The notes under the pieces were generated by a model that searched no databases, was not told where the DNA came from, and was given only the letters and a program-made list of their open reading frames with translations. Positions 19,488-31,839 of a stretch of DNA of 35,058 nt are shown here, piece by piece; position 1 is the first letter of the stretch; each line of letters opens with the position of its first letter. Both the position numbers and the translations under genes were made by a program. This stretch comes from Gammaproteobacteria bacterium (lineage in GTDB: Bacteria; Pseudomonadota; Gammaproteobacteria; Pseudomonadales; Porticoccaceae), in contig QNFP01000012.1 of assembly GCA_003645535.1 (NCBI GenBank), positions 1-35,058 on the forward strand. The letters run 5' to 3'.

Positions 19488-19837
19488 GATTTACGGATCC
19501 GTGAACTAACAATTTTTACCCACAGATATGATTCTGTCAGGCAATGTTCCCACAAAAGGGCCGGCGATTTTAAAGAAAAATACCGCCACTCGCAATGAAA
19601 TCTTCATAAAGAAATATTTCTTTGCTTTCCAGGAGCTTAACTTAGCAAACCTGTTGCTATGGATAAATGGATGGATAATTTTCTATTCAGGATTATTCTG
19701 TCTGTTTTACTGTAGCTTTGGACACAAGCATCATCTAAAAACCTCTCTAGAATTACAGTTAAACTTGTTGATAAGATCTGTTGCTCACTGGGTAAGATAG
19801 TTAACATCATGTTAACCATTTTTATATGAAAAGCGCT

Positions 19838-19866
19838 CTGTGGATAAACAGCCTGTTAATCCACAG
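19838..19866. repeat. Inverted pair of DnaA boxes
   Basis: CTGTGGATAAACAG-c-CTGTTAATCCACAG is a 29-bp near-perfect palindrome, with one mismatched pair in two 14-bp arms. It places two convergent DnaA boxes back to back. Confidence 0.75.
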
Positions 19867-19889
19867 GATATTACCAGTTAACAATCACT

Positions 19890-20060
19890 AAACACACTGT
19901 TTAACAACAACAATTTATTACATTATTATTTTTAAAAAACAATAAGTTATCATACTTATTAACCGAATTTCATCTGCCTAATAATAACAACAATATCTAT
20001 ATAGTATATTTATTAGTAAATATATTAATCTTAAACAATATTTACATTACAGGAAAAGCT
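19890..20060. other. AT-rich candidate DNA-unwinding element
   Basis: GC falls to 7 of 60 bases in 19981-20040 and 13 of 60 in 19921-19980. The tract includes repeated AACAACAAT (19906-19914, 19986-19994) and stretches such as TATATTTATTAGTAAATATATTAA. It directly follows the DnaA-box palindrome on the mnmG side, the arrangement expected for a DUE. Confidence 0.55.
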
Positions 20061-20092
20061 TTAGCCAATATAAAGGATTTTAGATCAAACAC

Positions 20093-20119
20093 TTCATAGC
20101 GACGATTATCGCGTACAAT
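20093..20119 (+). promoter_or_regulatory. Possible mnmG promoter
   Basis: TACAAT (20114-20119) is a good -10 in front of mnmG. The -35 side (TTCATA at 20093-20098, 15-bp spacing) is poor. It would give a short leader of about 26 bases to the ATG at 20152. Confidence 0.35.
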
Positions 20120-20151
20120 GTCTGCTTTTTTTGGTATCAGTCTTGCTTAAA

Positions 20152-22038
20152 ATGCGGCTCCCAGAAATCTATGATGTGATCGTTATTGGTGGCGGACATG
20201 CAGGAACAGAAGCCTGCTTGGCAGCTGCGCGCATGGGCTGTAATACTGTGTTAATCACCCATAATGTGGAAACGTTGGGGCAAATGTCCTGCAATCCGGC
20301 CATAGGCGGGATTGGAAAAAGTCATTTGGTCAAGGAAATAGATGCCCTTGGTGGGGTTATGGGTAGAGCCTCTGACCAGGCCGGCATTCAATTCAGGGTT
20401 CTAAATGTTCGTAAGGGTCCAGCTGTACGCGCTACACGAGTACAGGCAGACAGAGATTTATACCGTAAAGCAGTGCGCGGGGTTTTAGAGAATCAAACCA
20501 ACTTGAGAATCTTTCAGCAGGCAGTTGGAGATCTTTTAGTTGAGCAAGGTGCGATCAGAGGTATTGTCACTGAATCTGGCATCGAAGTTAGAGCTCCTAC
20601 TGTCATTCTTGCAGCCGGCACTTTCCTTGCGGGGAAAATTCACATAGGGATGCAAAATTATGTCGGTGGTCGAGCTGGAGATCAGCCATCCTCGGTGCTG
20701 GCGAAACGGTTGCGAAGCTTACCTTTCAGGGTGGGTCGTCTAAAAACAGGGACTCCTCCGAGAATAGATTCTCGATCTGTAGATTTTAGTGATCTTGCTG
20801 AGCAATGGGGTGATGAGCCCCGCCCAGTGATGTCTTTTTGGGGCAGTACGGATGATCATCCAGCACAAACTTGTTGCTGGATTACCCATACCAATAAAAA
20901 AACCCACGAGATCATAGCGCAGGGGATGGATCGATCACCGCTATATAAGGGGGTGATCGATGGTGTGGGGCCCCGTTACTGTCCGTCTATCGAAGACAAG
21001 GTGGTGCGTTTTGCAGATAAAGCCAGTCACCAGATTTTTATAGAGCCAGAGGGGCTGAATACCAACGAGTTATACCCTAATGGCATATCAACGAGTTTAC
21101 CTTTTGATGTGCAGTTGGAGTTGGTGCACTCAATAAGAGGGTTTGAATCCGCTCATATCACTCGACCTGGCTATGCCATCGAATATGATTTTTTTAATCC
21201 TCAGGATTTAAAATACTCCCTGGAGACAAAATTTATCAAAGGCCTGTACTTTGCTGGTCAGATAAATGGCACTACTGGCTACGAGGAAGCGGCAGCACAG
21301 GGTTTGTTAGCGGGAATCAATGCGGCGTTGCAAGTTAAGGGTGGAAAGCCATGGTGCCCACAGCGTGATGAAGCCTACATAGGTGTTATGGTTGATGATC
21401 TTATTACTCAGGGCACGCAGGAACCGTACCGAATGTTTACCAGCCGGGCGGAATATAGACTGCTTCTACGGGAGGATAATGCTGATCTTCGGTTGACAGC
21501 TAAAGGTTATGAACTGGGCTTAATCGATGAATCGAACTGGCATCGTTTTAATAAAAAATGTGAAGCGATAACTACTGAACGGCTACGTTTGCAGACGACC
21601 TGGATACAACCAGATACAACAGCAGCAAAATGGCTCGAAGAAAAAACCGGCACAAAGTTATCACGGGAATACAATTTGGCGGATTTACTTAAGCGACCTG
21701 AAATCGACTACAAAATGGTGGCAGAATGTTCCAGTAGTCCGCTGGTCGACAAGCAGGTGGCTTTTCAGCTCGATGTAGAAGCCCGCTATGCTGGTTATAT
21801 TGATCGGCAACGCGATGATATAGCGCGTATGCGTCGTCACGAAAACACTTATATTCCAGAAGACTTTGATTATTCTGAGATTAATGGTTTATCCAATGAA
21901 ATTCGGCAAAAGCTTGGGGAAGCGAAACCTGCAACATTAGCTAGAGCTTCTCGTATACCGGGCGTCACTCCGGCAGCGGTATCTTTGTTGCTGATCTATC
22001 TTAAAAAAAGAGCAGGAACAGAAAAGAACATTGCCTGA
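20152..22038 (+). CDS. mnmG: tRNA uridine-5-carboxymethylaminomethyl modification enzyme MnmG
   Basis: This FAD enzyme is the partner of MnmE in U34 tRNA modification. It has 628 residues from the preferred ATG. The dinucleotide-binding motif is [13 protein letters not shown] at the N-terminus, followed by [34 protein letters not shown] and the C-terminal [17 protein letters not shown]. The ORF track begins at a TTG at 20131; I choose 20152 because [15 protein letters not shown] aligns with known starts. No clear ribosome-binding site is visible. It is followed by rsmG with an 8-base overlap. Confidence 0.97.
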   Translation: MRLPEIYDVIVIGGGHAGTEACLAAARMGCNTVLITHNVETLGQMSCNPAIGGIGKSHLVKEIDALGGVMGRASDQAGIQFRVLNVRKGPAVRATRVQADRDLYRKAVRGVLENQTNLRIFQQAVGDLLVEQGAIRGIVTESGIEVRAPTVILAAGTFLAGKIHIGMQNYVGGRAGDQPSSVLAKRLRSLPFRVGRLKTGTPPRIDSRSVDFSDLAEQWGDEPRPVMSFWGSTDDHPAQTCCWITHTNKKTHEIIAQGMDRSPLYKGVIDGVGPRYCPSIEDKVVRFADKASHQIFIEPEGLNTNELYPNGISTSLPFDVQLELVHSIRGFESAHITRPGYAIEYDFFNPQDLKYSLETKFIKGLYFAGQINGTTGYEEAAAQGLLAGINAALQVKGGKPWCPQRDEAYIGVMVDDLITQGTQEPYRMFTSRAEYRLLLREDNADLRLTAKGYELGLIDESNWHRFNKKCEAITTERLRLQTTWIQPDTTAAKWLEEKTGTKLSREYNLADLLKRPEIDYKMVAECSSSPLVDKQVAFQLDVEARYAGYIDRQRDDIARMRRHENTYIPEDFDYSEINGLSNEIRQKLGEAKPATLARASRIPGVTPAAVSLLLIYLKKRAGTEKNIA

Positions 22039-22696
22039 TCAAGAGCAAAATGCCCAGTTGTTCGAGCTAGAGGTTCGTCTAAGGGAAGGATTGAGCGAAC
22101 TCGATCAACGTTACACTGATCAACAAATACAAAAGTTAATTCAGTATTTATCTTTGCTTGACCGTTGGAATGCAACTTTTAATCTCACAGCCATAAAAAA
22201 TCCTGACACAATGTTAACTCGACATGTGCTTGATAGTTTAGCAATAGCGCCTTATCTACATGGCGAACGGTTTATTGATGTGGGCACTGGTGCGGGTTTG
22301 CCCGGTATTCCATTAGCTATCGTTAACCCGCACCACCAGTACACATTGCTGGACAGTAACGGTAAAAAAACGCGGTTTTTATTTCAGGCAAAGGCGCTAC
22401 TGAATTTAACTAATGTCCAGGAAGTCCAGCAGCGGGTAGAGTTATACCGGGCAAAAGATGGATATGACGGAATTTTAAGTCGCGCTTTTACGTCTCTTGC
22501 GGAAATGGTGCGCAGCACACAGCACTTATTGGCGCCGGATGGACGCTTTTTTGCAATGAAAGGTAAATTACCAGGTCTGGAATTAAACCAGTTGCCAAAA
22601 AACTACCATGTCGAAGCGGTTATAAAATTGACTGTTCCACAGCTTCAGGAAGAGCGACATCTGGTTATTATTAGGCGAAGGTTAGGTAAAGGTTAG
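22031..22696 (+). CDS. rsmG: 16S rRNA (guanine-527-N7) methyltransferase RsmG
   Basis: RsmG methylates G527 of 16S rRNA using S-adenosylmethionine. It has 221 residues. The SAM-binding motif is [18 protein letters not shown], preceded by [15 protein letters not shown] and followed by [12 protein letters not shown] and [13 protein letters not shown]. The start is TTG, eight bases inside the mnmG end; translation is probably coupled. An N-terminal extension of about 20 residues relative to E. coli is present. Confidence 0.96.
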   Translation: MPDQEQNAQLFELEVRLREGLSELDQRYTDQQIQKLIQYLSLLDRWNATFNLTAIKNPDTMLTRHVLDSLAIAPYLHGERFIDVGTGAGLPGIPLAIVNPHHQYTLLDSNGKKTRFLFQAKALLNLTNVQEVQQRVELYRAKDGYDGILSRAFTSLAEMVRSTQHLLAPDGRFFAMKGKLPGLELNQLPKNYHVEAVIKLTVPQLQEERHLVIIRRRLGKG

Positions 22697-22727
22697 GTGA
22701 ATATTAAGTGAACAAGAAGGTGATAAA

Positions 22728-23531
22728 TTGACACCAACCTATGCCATTGCCAACCAAAAGGGAGGTGTTGGTAAAACCACAACTAGCGTGAATTTAGCTG
22801 CTTCTCTTGCTCATATTGGTAAGCGCGTATTACTGGTGGATATGGATCCACAGGGCAACGCGACCACTGGTAGCGGTGTGGAAAAAAATGAACTGGAAAT
22901 AACTGTTTGTGAGGTTTTGTCTGAGCAGGTCAGTATTAAGCGCGCAATTATCTCAGACCTGGCTGCAGGTTATGATTTATTGCCGGCAAATGGTGATCTA
23001 ATAGCAGCAGAGGTCTACCTGTTAAAAGAGCAGGGTAGAGAAAAAAACCTGAAAATTGCTTTTACGGAGCTTGATGATTATTACGATGTAGTGATTATCG
23101 ATTGTCCTCCAGCCCTGAATATGTTGACGGTCAATGCCTTGACTGCAAGTGATCGACTTATTATTCCCATGCAGTGTGAATACTATGCGCTGGAAGGTTT
23201 GTCAGCGTTAGTTGGTACCGTAGCTAAAATTGTCAAGACCGTGAATCCCAGACTTCGGGTGGAGGGGATTTTACGCACTATGTATGATCCGCGTAACACG
23301 CTTACTAATGAAGTATCTAATCAATTACATAAGTATTTTGGTGATCGGGTTTATCAAACGGTGATACCGCGCAATATCCGTCTGGCCGAAGCACCCAGTC
23401 ATGGTAAGCCAGCACTGGTATATGACCGCTCTTCCAAAGGAGCTATTGCTTATTTAGGTATGGCGGAAGAATTAATTCGTCGCAGTAATAATGGTCGGCA
23501 GACGGATAACGACAAGCCAGCGACCACGTAA
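22728..23531 (+). CDS. parA: Chromosome partitioning ATPase ParA
   Basis: This is a Walker-type ATPase that drives segregation of ParB-parS complexes over the nucleoid. It has 267 residues, the short chromosomal type without an N-terminal DNA-binding domain. The deviant Walker A is KGGVGKTTT (11-19), the A' motif is VLLVDMDPQGNAT, and Walker B is VVIIDCPPAL. The start is TTG with AAGGTGA upstream. parB follows after 13 bases. Confidence 0.97.
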   Translation: MTPTYAIANQKGGVGKTTTSVNLAASLAHIGKRVLLVDMDPQGNATTGSGVEKNELEITVCEVLSEQVSIKRAIISDLAAGYDLLPANGDLIAAEVYLLKEQGREKNLKIAFTELDDYYDVVIIDCPPALNMLTVNALTASDRLIIPMQCEYYALEGLSALVGTVAKIVKTVNPRLRVEGILRTMYDPRNTLTNEVSNQLHKYFGDRVYQTVIPRNIRLAEAPSHGKPALVYDRSSKGAIAYLGMAEELIRRSNNGRQTDNDKPATT

Positions 23532-23544
23532 TGGAAAAATCACT

Positions 23545-24423
23545 ATGAATAGCAAACGAAAAGGGCTTGGTAAGGGGCTGGATGCTTTGCTCGGATTGCA
23601 GGATGAAGAATTGGCTGTTGAATCTGCTAACGGCCAACAGGTTATCGATACAGGACTAAGAGAATTGCCGGTTGAGTGGTTGCAACGCGGTCAATACCAA
23701 CCTCGCCAGGACATTAATCAGCAAGCATTGCAGGAACTGGCGGACTCCATTAGCGAACAGGGCGTTATGCAGCCCATCCTGGTGCGGGCACTGGGTGAGG
23801 ATAGTTACGAGATTGTCGCCGGAGAACGGAGGTGGCGGGCGGCGCAACTGGCTGGAATTAGTACCGTGCCAGTTTTAATCAGAGACCTGTCTGATCAGCA
23901 GGCACTTGCTATAGCGTTGATTGAAAACATTCAACGAGAAAACCTCAATGCTATGGAAGAGGCCAGGGGCCTGGTGCGGCTGCAGGAAGAATTTAATTAT
24001 AGCCAGCAACAGGTAGCGAAAGCCGTGGGTAAATCACGATCAGCAGTTGCTAATTTGATGCGGTTAACGACTTTGCGGCAGGATGTAGCGACCATGTTAG
24101 AGCGGGGTGATCTGGAGATGGGCCATGGTCGAGCATTGTTGGCTCTGGAAGATCGACAGCAGATCGCAACTGCGCGGATAGTGGCTGAAAAGGGACTGTC
24201 GGTGAGAGAAACAGAGGCTCTGGTGCGACGGACACTTCAGCACAAAGAGTCTCCCAACAGCTCGGCTACTGCTGATCCTGATATCACTAGATTACAGGAA
24301 CGTTTGTCAATGTTACTGGGGGCAGGCGTTAAAATAGCGCATCGCGCGGGGGGCAAGGGGAAGATGACGATCAGTTATAACAGCGTCGAGGAGCTGGAAG
24401 GTATCCTTGAGCATATCAAGTGA
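23545..24423 (+). CDS. parB: Chromosome partitioning protein ParB
   Basis: This is a CTP-dependent DNA clamp that loads at parS and spreads. It has 292 residues from the ATG at 23545, which begins MNSKRKGLGKGLDALLG as ParB proteins usually do; the track's GTG start 18 codons earlier lies inside parA. Motifs are QYQPRQDI, the CTP-binding GERRWRAAQLAG, ENIQRENLNAMEEA and the helix-turn-helix YSQQQVAKAVGKSRSAVANLMRL that reads parS. A C-terminal dimerisation domain ends SYNSVEELEGIL. Its likely targets are the two parS sites in recF. Confidence 0.97.
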   Translation: MNSKRKGLGKGLDALLGLQDEELAVESANGQQVIDTGLRELPVEWLQRGQYQPRQDINQQALQELADSISEQGVMQPILVRALGEDSYEIVAGERRWRAAQLAGISTVPVLIRDLSDQQALAIALIENIQRENLNAMEEARGLVRLQEEFNYSQQQVAKAVGKSRSAVANLMRLTTLRQDVATMLERGDLEMGHGRALLALEDRQQIATARIVAEKGLSVRETEALVRRTLQHKESPNSSATADPDITRLQERLSMLLGAGVKIAHRAGGKGKMTISYNSVEELEGILEHIK

Positions 24424-24483
24424 TTCTAGATCCCAAGTTTGCGGTTTAGTAGCGAGCAAAATGTTCGTTGATGTCAGAGTATG

Positions 24484-24512
24484 TTGATTCACCCCATTAA
24501 CATGACTATAAT
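24484..24512 (+). promoter_or_regulatory. Promoter of the atp operon
   Basis: TTGATT (24484-24489), a 17-bp spacer and a consensus TATAAT (24507-24512) form a strong sigma70 promoter between parB and atpI. The leader to atpI would be about 84 bases. Confidence 0.75.
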
Positions 24513-24602
24513 GCGCCGCGCTTACGATGGCCTCAACCGGCTAACAGTGACAAGGGATTTAATTCCTCTGAATATTTCTCAGTTAAGGCTTGCAACAGAG
24601 CA

Positions 24603-25007
24603 ATGATCAGAGTTCGTCATGGTGACCTGGAACTTGCCCTGTACATTGGTCTTGTTCAGCTGGTTATATCTTTGTTATTGGCTGGGGCATTGATGCTCAT
24701 AAACCCAGTTACAAGCTCGGCGGCATTAGCCGGTGGTTTGACGGGATTGTTAGCAAGTGCTTGTTTTGCATTGATTTGTCTAAGGTCTGATGACCAGAGG
24801 TCGGCAGCTAAGATTGTAGTCGATTTTTACCTGGCCCAGGCAGCAAAGTGGATAGTGGTCGTGGTTAGTATGGCCATTAGCTTTATATATTTACCAGCCT
24901 TTGATGAAGGGATTGACGAAGGGATAAATGTATTAGCGCTATTTGGTGCTTTTTTGTTAACACAAAGTGCGTATATCGCTGTACCGGTATTTTTGAAGAA
25001 AACGTAG
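24603..25007 (+). CDS. atpI: ATP synthase protein I
   Basis: This is a small membrane protein, first gene of ATP synthase operons, thought to help assemble the c-ring. It has 134 residues and four hydrophobic segments. Sequence conservation is low, as is normal for AtpI; the call rests on topology, size and position before atpB. The segment DFYLAQAAKWIVVVVSMAISF matches the family's conserved region around the third helix. Confidence 0.88.
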   Translation: MIRVRHGDLELALYIGLVQLVISLLLAGALMLINPVTSSAALAGGLTGLLASACFALICLRSDDQRSAAKIVVDFYLAQAAKWIVVVVSMAISFIYLPAFDEGIDEGINVLALFGAFLLTQSAYIAVPVFLKKT

Positions 25008-25095
25008 AATTTGATATCAGCTGTTGTTCGTCAGAGACCTTGATCAACTGTCGTTGGTCACACGCCAGTCTCGCTACGATTCAACAGGCTAAAGC

Positions 25096-26345
<1,250 letters not shown>

Positions 26346-26395
26346 AACTTGATCGTTAAGATCCAGGTTAAGCTGATTAAACAAGAGGTGCTGGT

Positions 26396-26866
26396 GTGAA
26401 TATCAATGCAACAATGCTGGGCCAGATTATATCTTTCGCCATCTTTGTATGGTTTTGCCTAAAGTTTGTCTGGCCGCCGTTGATCGCGGCTATGGAAGAG
26501 CGCAAGGTGAAGATCGCCGATGGTCTTGACGCGGCAGATCGTGCAATGCGCGATCTGCAATTGGCACAGGATAAAGTGGTTGATCAGCTGAAAGAAGCTA
26601 AACAAGACGCCGCGGTTATTATCGATGAGGCCAAAAAACGTGCTGGTCAAATCGTTGAAGAGTCTAAAGATAAGGCGCGGGAAGAAGGCGAGCGTTTAAT
26701 CGTCGCAGCGCAGGCCGAAATTGAACAGCAATCAAACCGGGCGCGTGAAGAATTGCGCAGCCAGGTTGCCACACTGGCCATAGCGGGTGCCGAAAAGATA
26801 CTGGAACGTTCAGTTGATGATGCTGACAATCGCGCCCTGGTTGATCAGTTAGCAGCTCAACTGTAG
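26396..26866 (+). CDS. atpF: ATP synthase subunit b (F0)
   Basis: This is the peripheral stalk subunit, a homodimer linking the membrane part to delta and alpha. It has 156 residues. The N-terminal membrane anchor (about 5-25, MLGQIISFAIFVWFCLKFVWPPL) is followed by a long charged coiled coil ending near AGAEKILERSVD. The start is GTG with AAGAGGTG upstream. Confidence 0.98.
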   Translation: MNINATMLGQIISFAIFVWFCLKFVWPPLIAAMEERKVKIADGLDAADRAMRDLQLAQDKVVDQLKEAKQDAAVIIDEAKKRAGQIVEESKDKAREEGERLIVAAQAEIEQQSNRAREELRSQVATLAIAGAEKILERSVDDADNRALVDQLAAQL

Positions 26867-26881
26867 ATCTAAGAGGTAGCT

Positions 26882-27418
26882 ATGGCAGAATTAAGCACAT
26901 TAGCAAGACCTTATGCCAGGGCAGCTTTTGAGTTTGCTGATCAGGCTGATGAACTAGAACGCTGGTCCGGGCTATTGAGCCTGCTGTCAATACTAGCGCA
27001 GCAGGAAACGATAGCTGAGTTGTTTAATTCACCCAGTGAAACACCAGCGGGAAAGGCTAAAAAGTTGATCGATATTTGTGCCGAAGAAATATCGCTGCAG
27101 GGAAAAAACTTTATACATATCCTGGCTGAAAACCGACGCCTCACCTTGCTGCCTGAAATCGGTATCCTGTTTCAGGCATTGAAAGCTGAGCGGGAAAAAA
27201 CCATGACGGTAGAAGTGGTTTCAGCAAGTGAGATGAGCGCTGAGCAACAAGTCGGGTTGGTAAGCGCCCTGAAAGAGCGCTTGCAACGAACAGTTAGTAT
27301 CAATGTGTCCGTAGACCCAACTCTCCTGGGTGGCGCGGTAATTCGCGCTGGTGACACAATCATTGACGGATCCGTTCGCGGCCGTCTGGCCAAGTTTGCC
27401 GAAGCTATAAATTCGTAG
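26882..27418 (+). CDS. atpH: ATP synthase subunit delta (F1)
   Basis: This subunit joins the top of F1 to the b-subunit stalk. It has 178 residues, starting [19 protein letters not shown] and ending with the conserved [25 protein letters not shown]. It begins 15 bases after atpF. Confidence 0.98.
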   Translation: MAELSTLARPYARAAFEFADQADELERWSGLLSLLSILAQQETIAELFNSPSETPAGKAKKLIDICAEEISLQGKNFIHILAENRRLTLLPEIGILFQALKAEREKTMTVEVVSASEMSAEQQVGLVSALKERLQRTVSINVSVDPTLLGGAVIRAGDTIIDGSVRGRLAKFAEAINS

Positions 27419-27434
27419 GCTCGAGGTATTTAGA

Positions 27435-28979
27435 ATGCAGCAATTGAATCCATCTGAAATCAGTGAAATTATCAAGCAACGCATAGATAATTTAGAGATT
27501 TCTACTGAAGCACAGAATGAAGGCACTATCGTATCAGTGTCGGACGGTATTGTGCGTATTCACGGCCTTGCCGATGTCATGTTCGGTGAGATGATTGAAT
27601 TTGATGACGGTCTCTATGGCATGGCCCTCAACCTTGAGCGCGATTCCGTAGGTGCGGTTGTGCTCGGTGACTACCAGGCGCTCGCTGAAGGGCAAAAAGC
27701 CCGCTGTACTGGCCGTATACTGGAAGTACCTATTGGTCCAGAGCTTGAAGGTCGGGTGGTTGATGCTTTAGGTATACCCATCGATGGTAAGGGCCCAGTT
27801 GAAGCTAAGTTGACCGATGCTCTCGAAAAAGTCGCGCCGGGCGTTATCGAAAGACAATCTGTTGATCAGCCGGTTCAAACTGGATTGAAAGCGATTGATG
27901 CCATGGTCCCAGTGGGCCGCGGTCAACGAGAGCTTATAATTGGTGATCGCCAGATTGGTAAAACAGCAATCGCCATTGATGCCATTATTAACCAGAAAAA
28001 CACCGGCATTAAATGTATTTATGTTGCTATTGGTCAAAAGGCATCAACGGTTGCAAACATTGTCCGTAAGCTGGAAGAACACGGCGCGATGGCGCATACA
28101 ACTGTTGTGGCCGCGACGGCATCGGACCCTGCATCAATGCAATACCTGGCGCCCTACGCTGGTTGTACGATGGGTGAGTACTATCGAGATCGCGGTCAGG
28201 ACGCGTTGATTATTTATGATGATTTAACCAAGCAAGCCTGGGCCTATCGTCAGGTTTCATTGCTATTAAGACGTCCTCCCGGTCGAGAAGCGTACCCTGG
28301 TGATGTATTTTATCTGCATTCACGATTGCTGGAACGATCCGCTCGTGTCAACGTCGATTACGTGGAAAAGTTCACTAATGGTGAAGTTAAAGGCCAAACA
28401 GGTTCGCTGACAGCCCTGCCCATCATTGAAACTCAGGCTGGTGACGTGTCGGCCTTTGTACCGACTAACGTTATTTCTATTACCGATGGACAAATTTTTG
28501 TTGAAACAGATCTGTTTAACTCCGGTATCCGGCCGGCGATGAATGCTGGTTTGTCAGTGTCGCGAGTGGGTGGTGCTGCTCAGACTAAAATTATTAAAAA
28601 ACTCGGTGGTGGTATTCGTTTAGCGCTAGCACAGTATCGTGAGTTGGCCGCGTTTTCTCAGTTTGCGTCGGATCTTGATGATGCTACCCGCGAACAGCTT
28701 GAGCATGGTCAGCGAGTAACTGAGCTGATGAAGCAAGGTCAGTATTCGCCTTTGAGTGTGGCCGAGATGGGCGTATCGCTTTATGCCGCGAATGAAGGCT
28801 ATTTGAAAGAAGTTCCCGTCGCAAAAATCGGCGATTTTGAATCAGCTTTGTTGTCTTATATGAATACCGAACATGGTGACCTGATGGCCCGGGTCAATGA
28901 GAGTGGTGACTGGAGCGATGATATTGAAGCGGGCTATAAAGCTGCGTTAGATAAATTTGCAGCCAGCCAAACCTGGTAG
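27435..28979 (+). CDS. atpA: ATP synthase subunit alpha (F1)
   Basis: This is the non-catalytic nucleotide-binding subunit of the F1 hexamer. It has 514 residues. The Walker A is GDRQIGKTA, and the arginine-finger region is within [11 protein letters not shown]. The N-terminal stretch [17 protein letters not shown] contacts delta. It begins 16 bases after atpH with a typical operon spacing. Confidence 0.99.
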   Translation: MQQLNPSEISEIIKQRIDNLEISTEAQNEGTIVSVSDGIVRIHGLADVMFGEMIEFDDGLYGMALNLERDSVGAVVLGDYQALAEGQKARCTGRILEVPIGPELEGRVVDALGIPIDGKGPVEAKLTDALEKVAPGVIERQSVDQPVQTGLKAIDAMVPVGRGQRELIIGDRQIGKTAIAIDAIINQKNTGIKCIYVAIGQKASTVANIVRKLEEHGAMAHTTVVAATASDPASMQYLAPYAGCTMGEYYRDRGQDALIIYDDLTKQAWAYRQVSLLLRRPPGREAYPGDVFYLHSRLLERSARVNVDYVEKFTNGEVKGQTGSLTALPIIETQAGDVSAFVPTNVISITDGQIFVETDLFNSGIRPAMNAGLSVSRVGGAAQTKIIKKLGGGIRLALAQYRELAAFSQFASDLDDATREQLEHGQRVTELMKQGQYSPLSVAEMGVSLYAANEGYLKEVPVAKIGDFESALLSYMNTEHGDLMARVNESGDWSDDIEAGYKAALDKFAASQTW

Positions 28980-29037
28980 GCGGTTGGTACGCGGAGCTAT
29001 TATTACGGCATATCGGTTGAGCAAGAGGTAATCATTT

Positions 29038-29898
29038 ATGGCCGTCGGTAAAGAAGTTAAAACCAAGATCAACAGTGTAAAAAGTACTCAGAAGATCACC
29101 AGTGCCATGGAAATGGTGGCGGCCAGTAAAATGCGCCGCGCTCAGGATCGTATGTCCCTGGGTAAGCCCTACGCACAGCGTATCAGGGCTGTAATTGGTC
29201 ATATCGCCAACGCATCACCGGAATATCGACACAAGTACCTTGAAGATCGCGAAGTAAAACGAGTCGGTTATATTCTTGTTTCGACAGACCGCGGTTTGTG
29301 TGGTGGCCTGAACATTAATTTATTCAAAGCTGTGTTGAAAACCACGAAAGTGTGGGCAGATCAGGGCGTTGATGTTGATATATGCGCCATCGGCGGTAAG
29401 GCGTCGGCTTTTTTCGGCGGCGTTGGTGGCAACGTGGTGGCCACAGTTCGAGATATGGGTGATCAGCCGGTTGCTGGAGAACTGATTGGCAGTGTCAAAG
29501 TCATGCTCGATGCTTTTGATGAGGGCCGTATAGACAAACTATTTTTGGTGTCCAATGAATTTGTGAACACCATGACCCAGGCAGCAAAGGTCGAGCAGTT
29601 ATTACCCTTGCAGGCGGAAGAAGATGAAAATCTGAAGCATTATTGGGATTATATCTACGAACCCGATGCCAGGGATCTTCTCGATGGTTTGATGACGCGC
29701 TATATAGAGTCACAGGTGTATCAGGGCGTGGTTGAGAACAAGGCCTGCGAACAGGCCGCTCGAATGATTGCCATGAAGAACGCTACTGATAATGCGGGTG
29801 AGCTGATTGATGAGCTTGAACTGCTGTATAACAAAGCCAGACAGGCAGCGATTACTCAGGAATTATCAGAAATTGTTAGTGGAGCTGCAGCGGTTTAA
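29038..29898 (+). CDS. atpG: ATP synthase subunit gamma (F1)
   Basis: This is the rotating central shaft. It has 286 residues. Terminal helices are conserved: [30 protein letters not shown] at the start and [35 protein letters not shown] at the end. [11 protein letters not shown] marks the Rossmann-like globular part. Gaps of 58 and 60 bases separate it from atpA and atpD. Confidence 0.99.
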   Translation: MAVGKEVKTKINSVKSTQKITSAMEMVAASKMRRAQDRMSLGKPYAQRIRAVIGHIANASPEYRHKYLEDREVKRVGYILVSTDRGLCGGLNINLFKAVLKTTKVWADQGVDVDICAIGGKASAFFGGVGGNVVATVRDMGDQPVAGELIGSVKVMLDAFDEGRIDKLFLVSNEFVNTMTQAAKVEQLLPLQAEEDENLKHYWDYIYEPDARDLLDGLMTRYIESQVYQGVVENKACEQAARMIAMKNATDNAGELIDELELLYNKARQAAITQELSEIVSGAAAV

Positions 29899-29922
29899 TT
29901 CAGCGCAGCATGTTAGTAATAG

Positions 29923-31335
<1,413 letters not shown>

Positions 31336-31357
31336 AGCAGCTGGTGAGTAATTGATG

Positions 31358-31789
31358 ATGGCGATGACAATCCATTGCGATATTGTAAGTGCGGAACAAG
31401 CGCTCTTTTCGGGCCTGGTGGAGATGGTTATTGCCACTGGTACGCTGGGTGAACTAGGTATTAACTATGGTCATGCACCTTTGCTGACCGGACTTAAACC
31501 CGGGGCTTTGCGTTTGCTAAAAGAAGGCGGAGAAGAAGAAATATTTTATCTGTCCGGAGGCTTTCTGGAGGTTCAGCCCGGTGTTATTTCGATTCTTGCC
31601 GATACTGCATTACGTGCCGATACGATTGATGAAGCGGCTGCGCTGGAGGCACAAAAACAGGCAGAGCTTGATATGAAGAACCTGAGCGGAGAAATAGATT
31701 ACTCTCTGGCCGCTTCTCGTCTGGCCGAGGCAACCGCACAATTACGTACCGTAGAGGAACTGCGAAAGCGTGCTCGCTCTTTAGGATAA
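31358..31789 (+). CDS. atpC: ATP synthase subunit epsilon (F1)
   Basis: This subunit couples and regulates rotation. The start is ambiguous among TTG 31352, ATG 31355, ATG 31358 and ATG 31364. I choose 31358 because the product then begins [14 protein letters not shown] like known AtpC; it has 143 residues. [19 protein letters not shown] and [12 protein letters not shown] are conserved. GGTGAG lies nine bases upstream. An intrinsic terminator follows 25 bases after the stop. Confidence 0.97.
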   Translation: MAMTIHCDIVSAEQALFSGLVEMVIATGTLGELGINYGHAPLLTGLKPGALRLLKEGGEEEIFYLSGGFLEVQPGVISILADTALRADTIDEAAALEAQKQAELDMKNLSGEIDYSLAASRLAEATAQLRTVEELRKRARSLG

Positions 31790-31814
31790 AGGTATAGTTT
31801 AGAGTCAATCTATT

Positions 31815-31839
31815 AAAGGCAGCGGAAGCTGCCTTTTTT
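31815..31839 (+). terminator. Intrinsic terminator of the atp operon
   Basis: AAAGGCAGC-ggaa-GCTGCCTTT is a perfect 9-bp stem with a GNRA-type loop, running into six T in total. It separates atpC from glmU. Confidence 0.92.

Larger units (their letters stand above)
19488..20113. other. Putative chromosomal replication origin (oriC)
   Basis: This noncoding stretch of more than 600 bp lies between divergent rpmH and mnmG. It contains a perfect DnaA box, TGTGGATAA (19839-19847), and one-mismatch boxes TAATCCACA (19857-19865), TGTTGATAA (19766-19774), TATGGATAA (19658-19666) and TTACCCACA (19516-19524). An extremely AT-rich tract follows at 19890-20060. All genes on either side point away, as expected for the start of two forks. 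An origin next to mnmG is known from E. coli. ORFs listed here by the track (19528-19800, 19637-19819) have no recognisable product. Dam sites (GATC) are few, so E. coli-like SeqA control is not indicated. Confidence 0.65.

Noticed and set aside
19528-19819. ORFs on both strands within the rpmH-mnmG gap
   Set aside because: They overlap each other on opposite strands, fall in the DnaA-box region and have no recognisable product.
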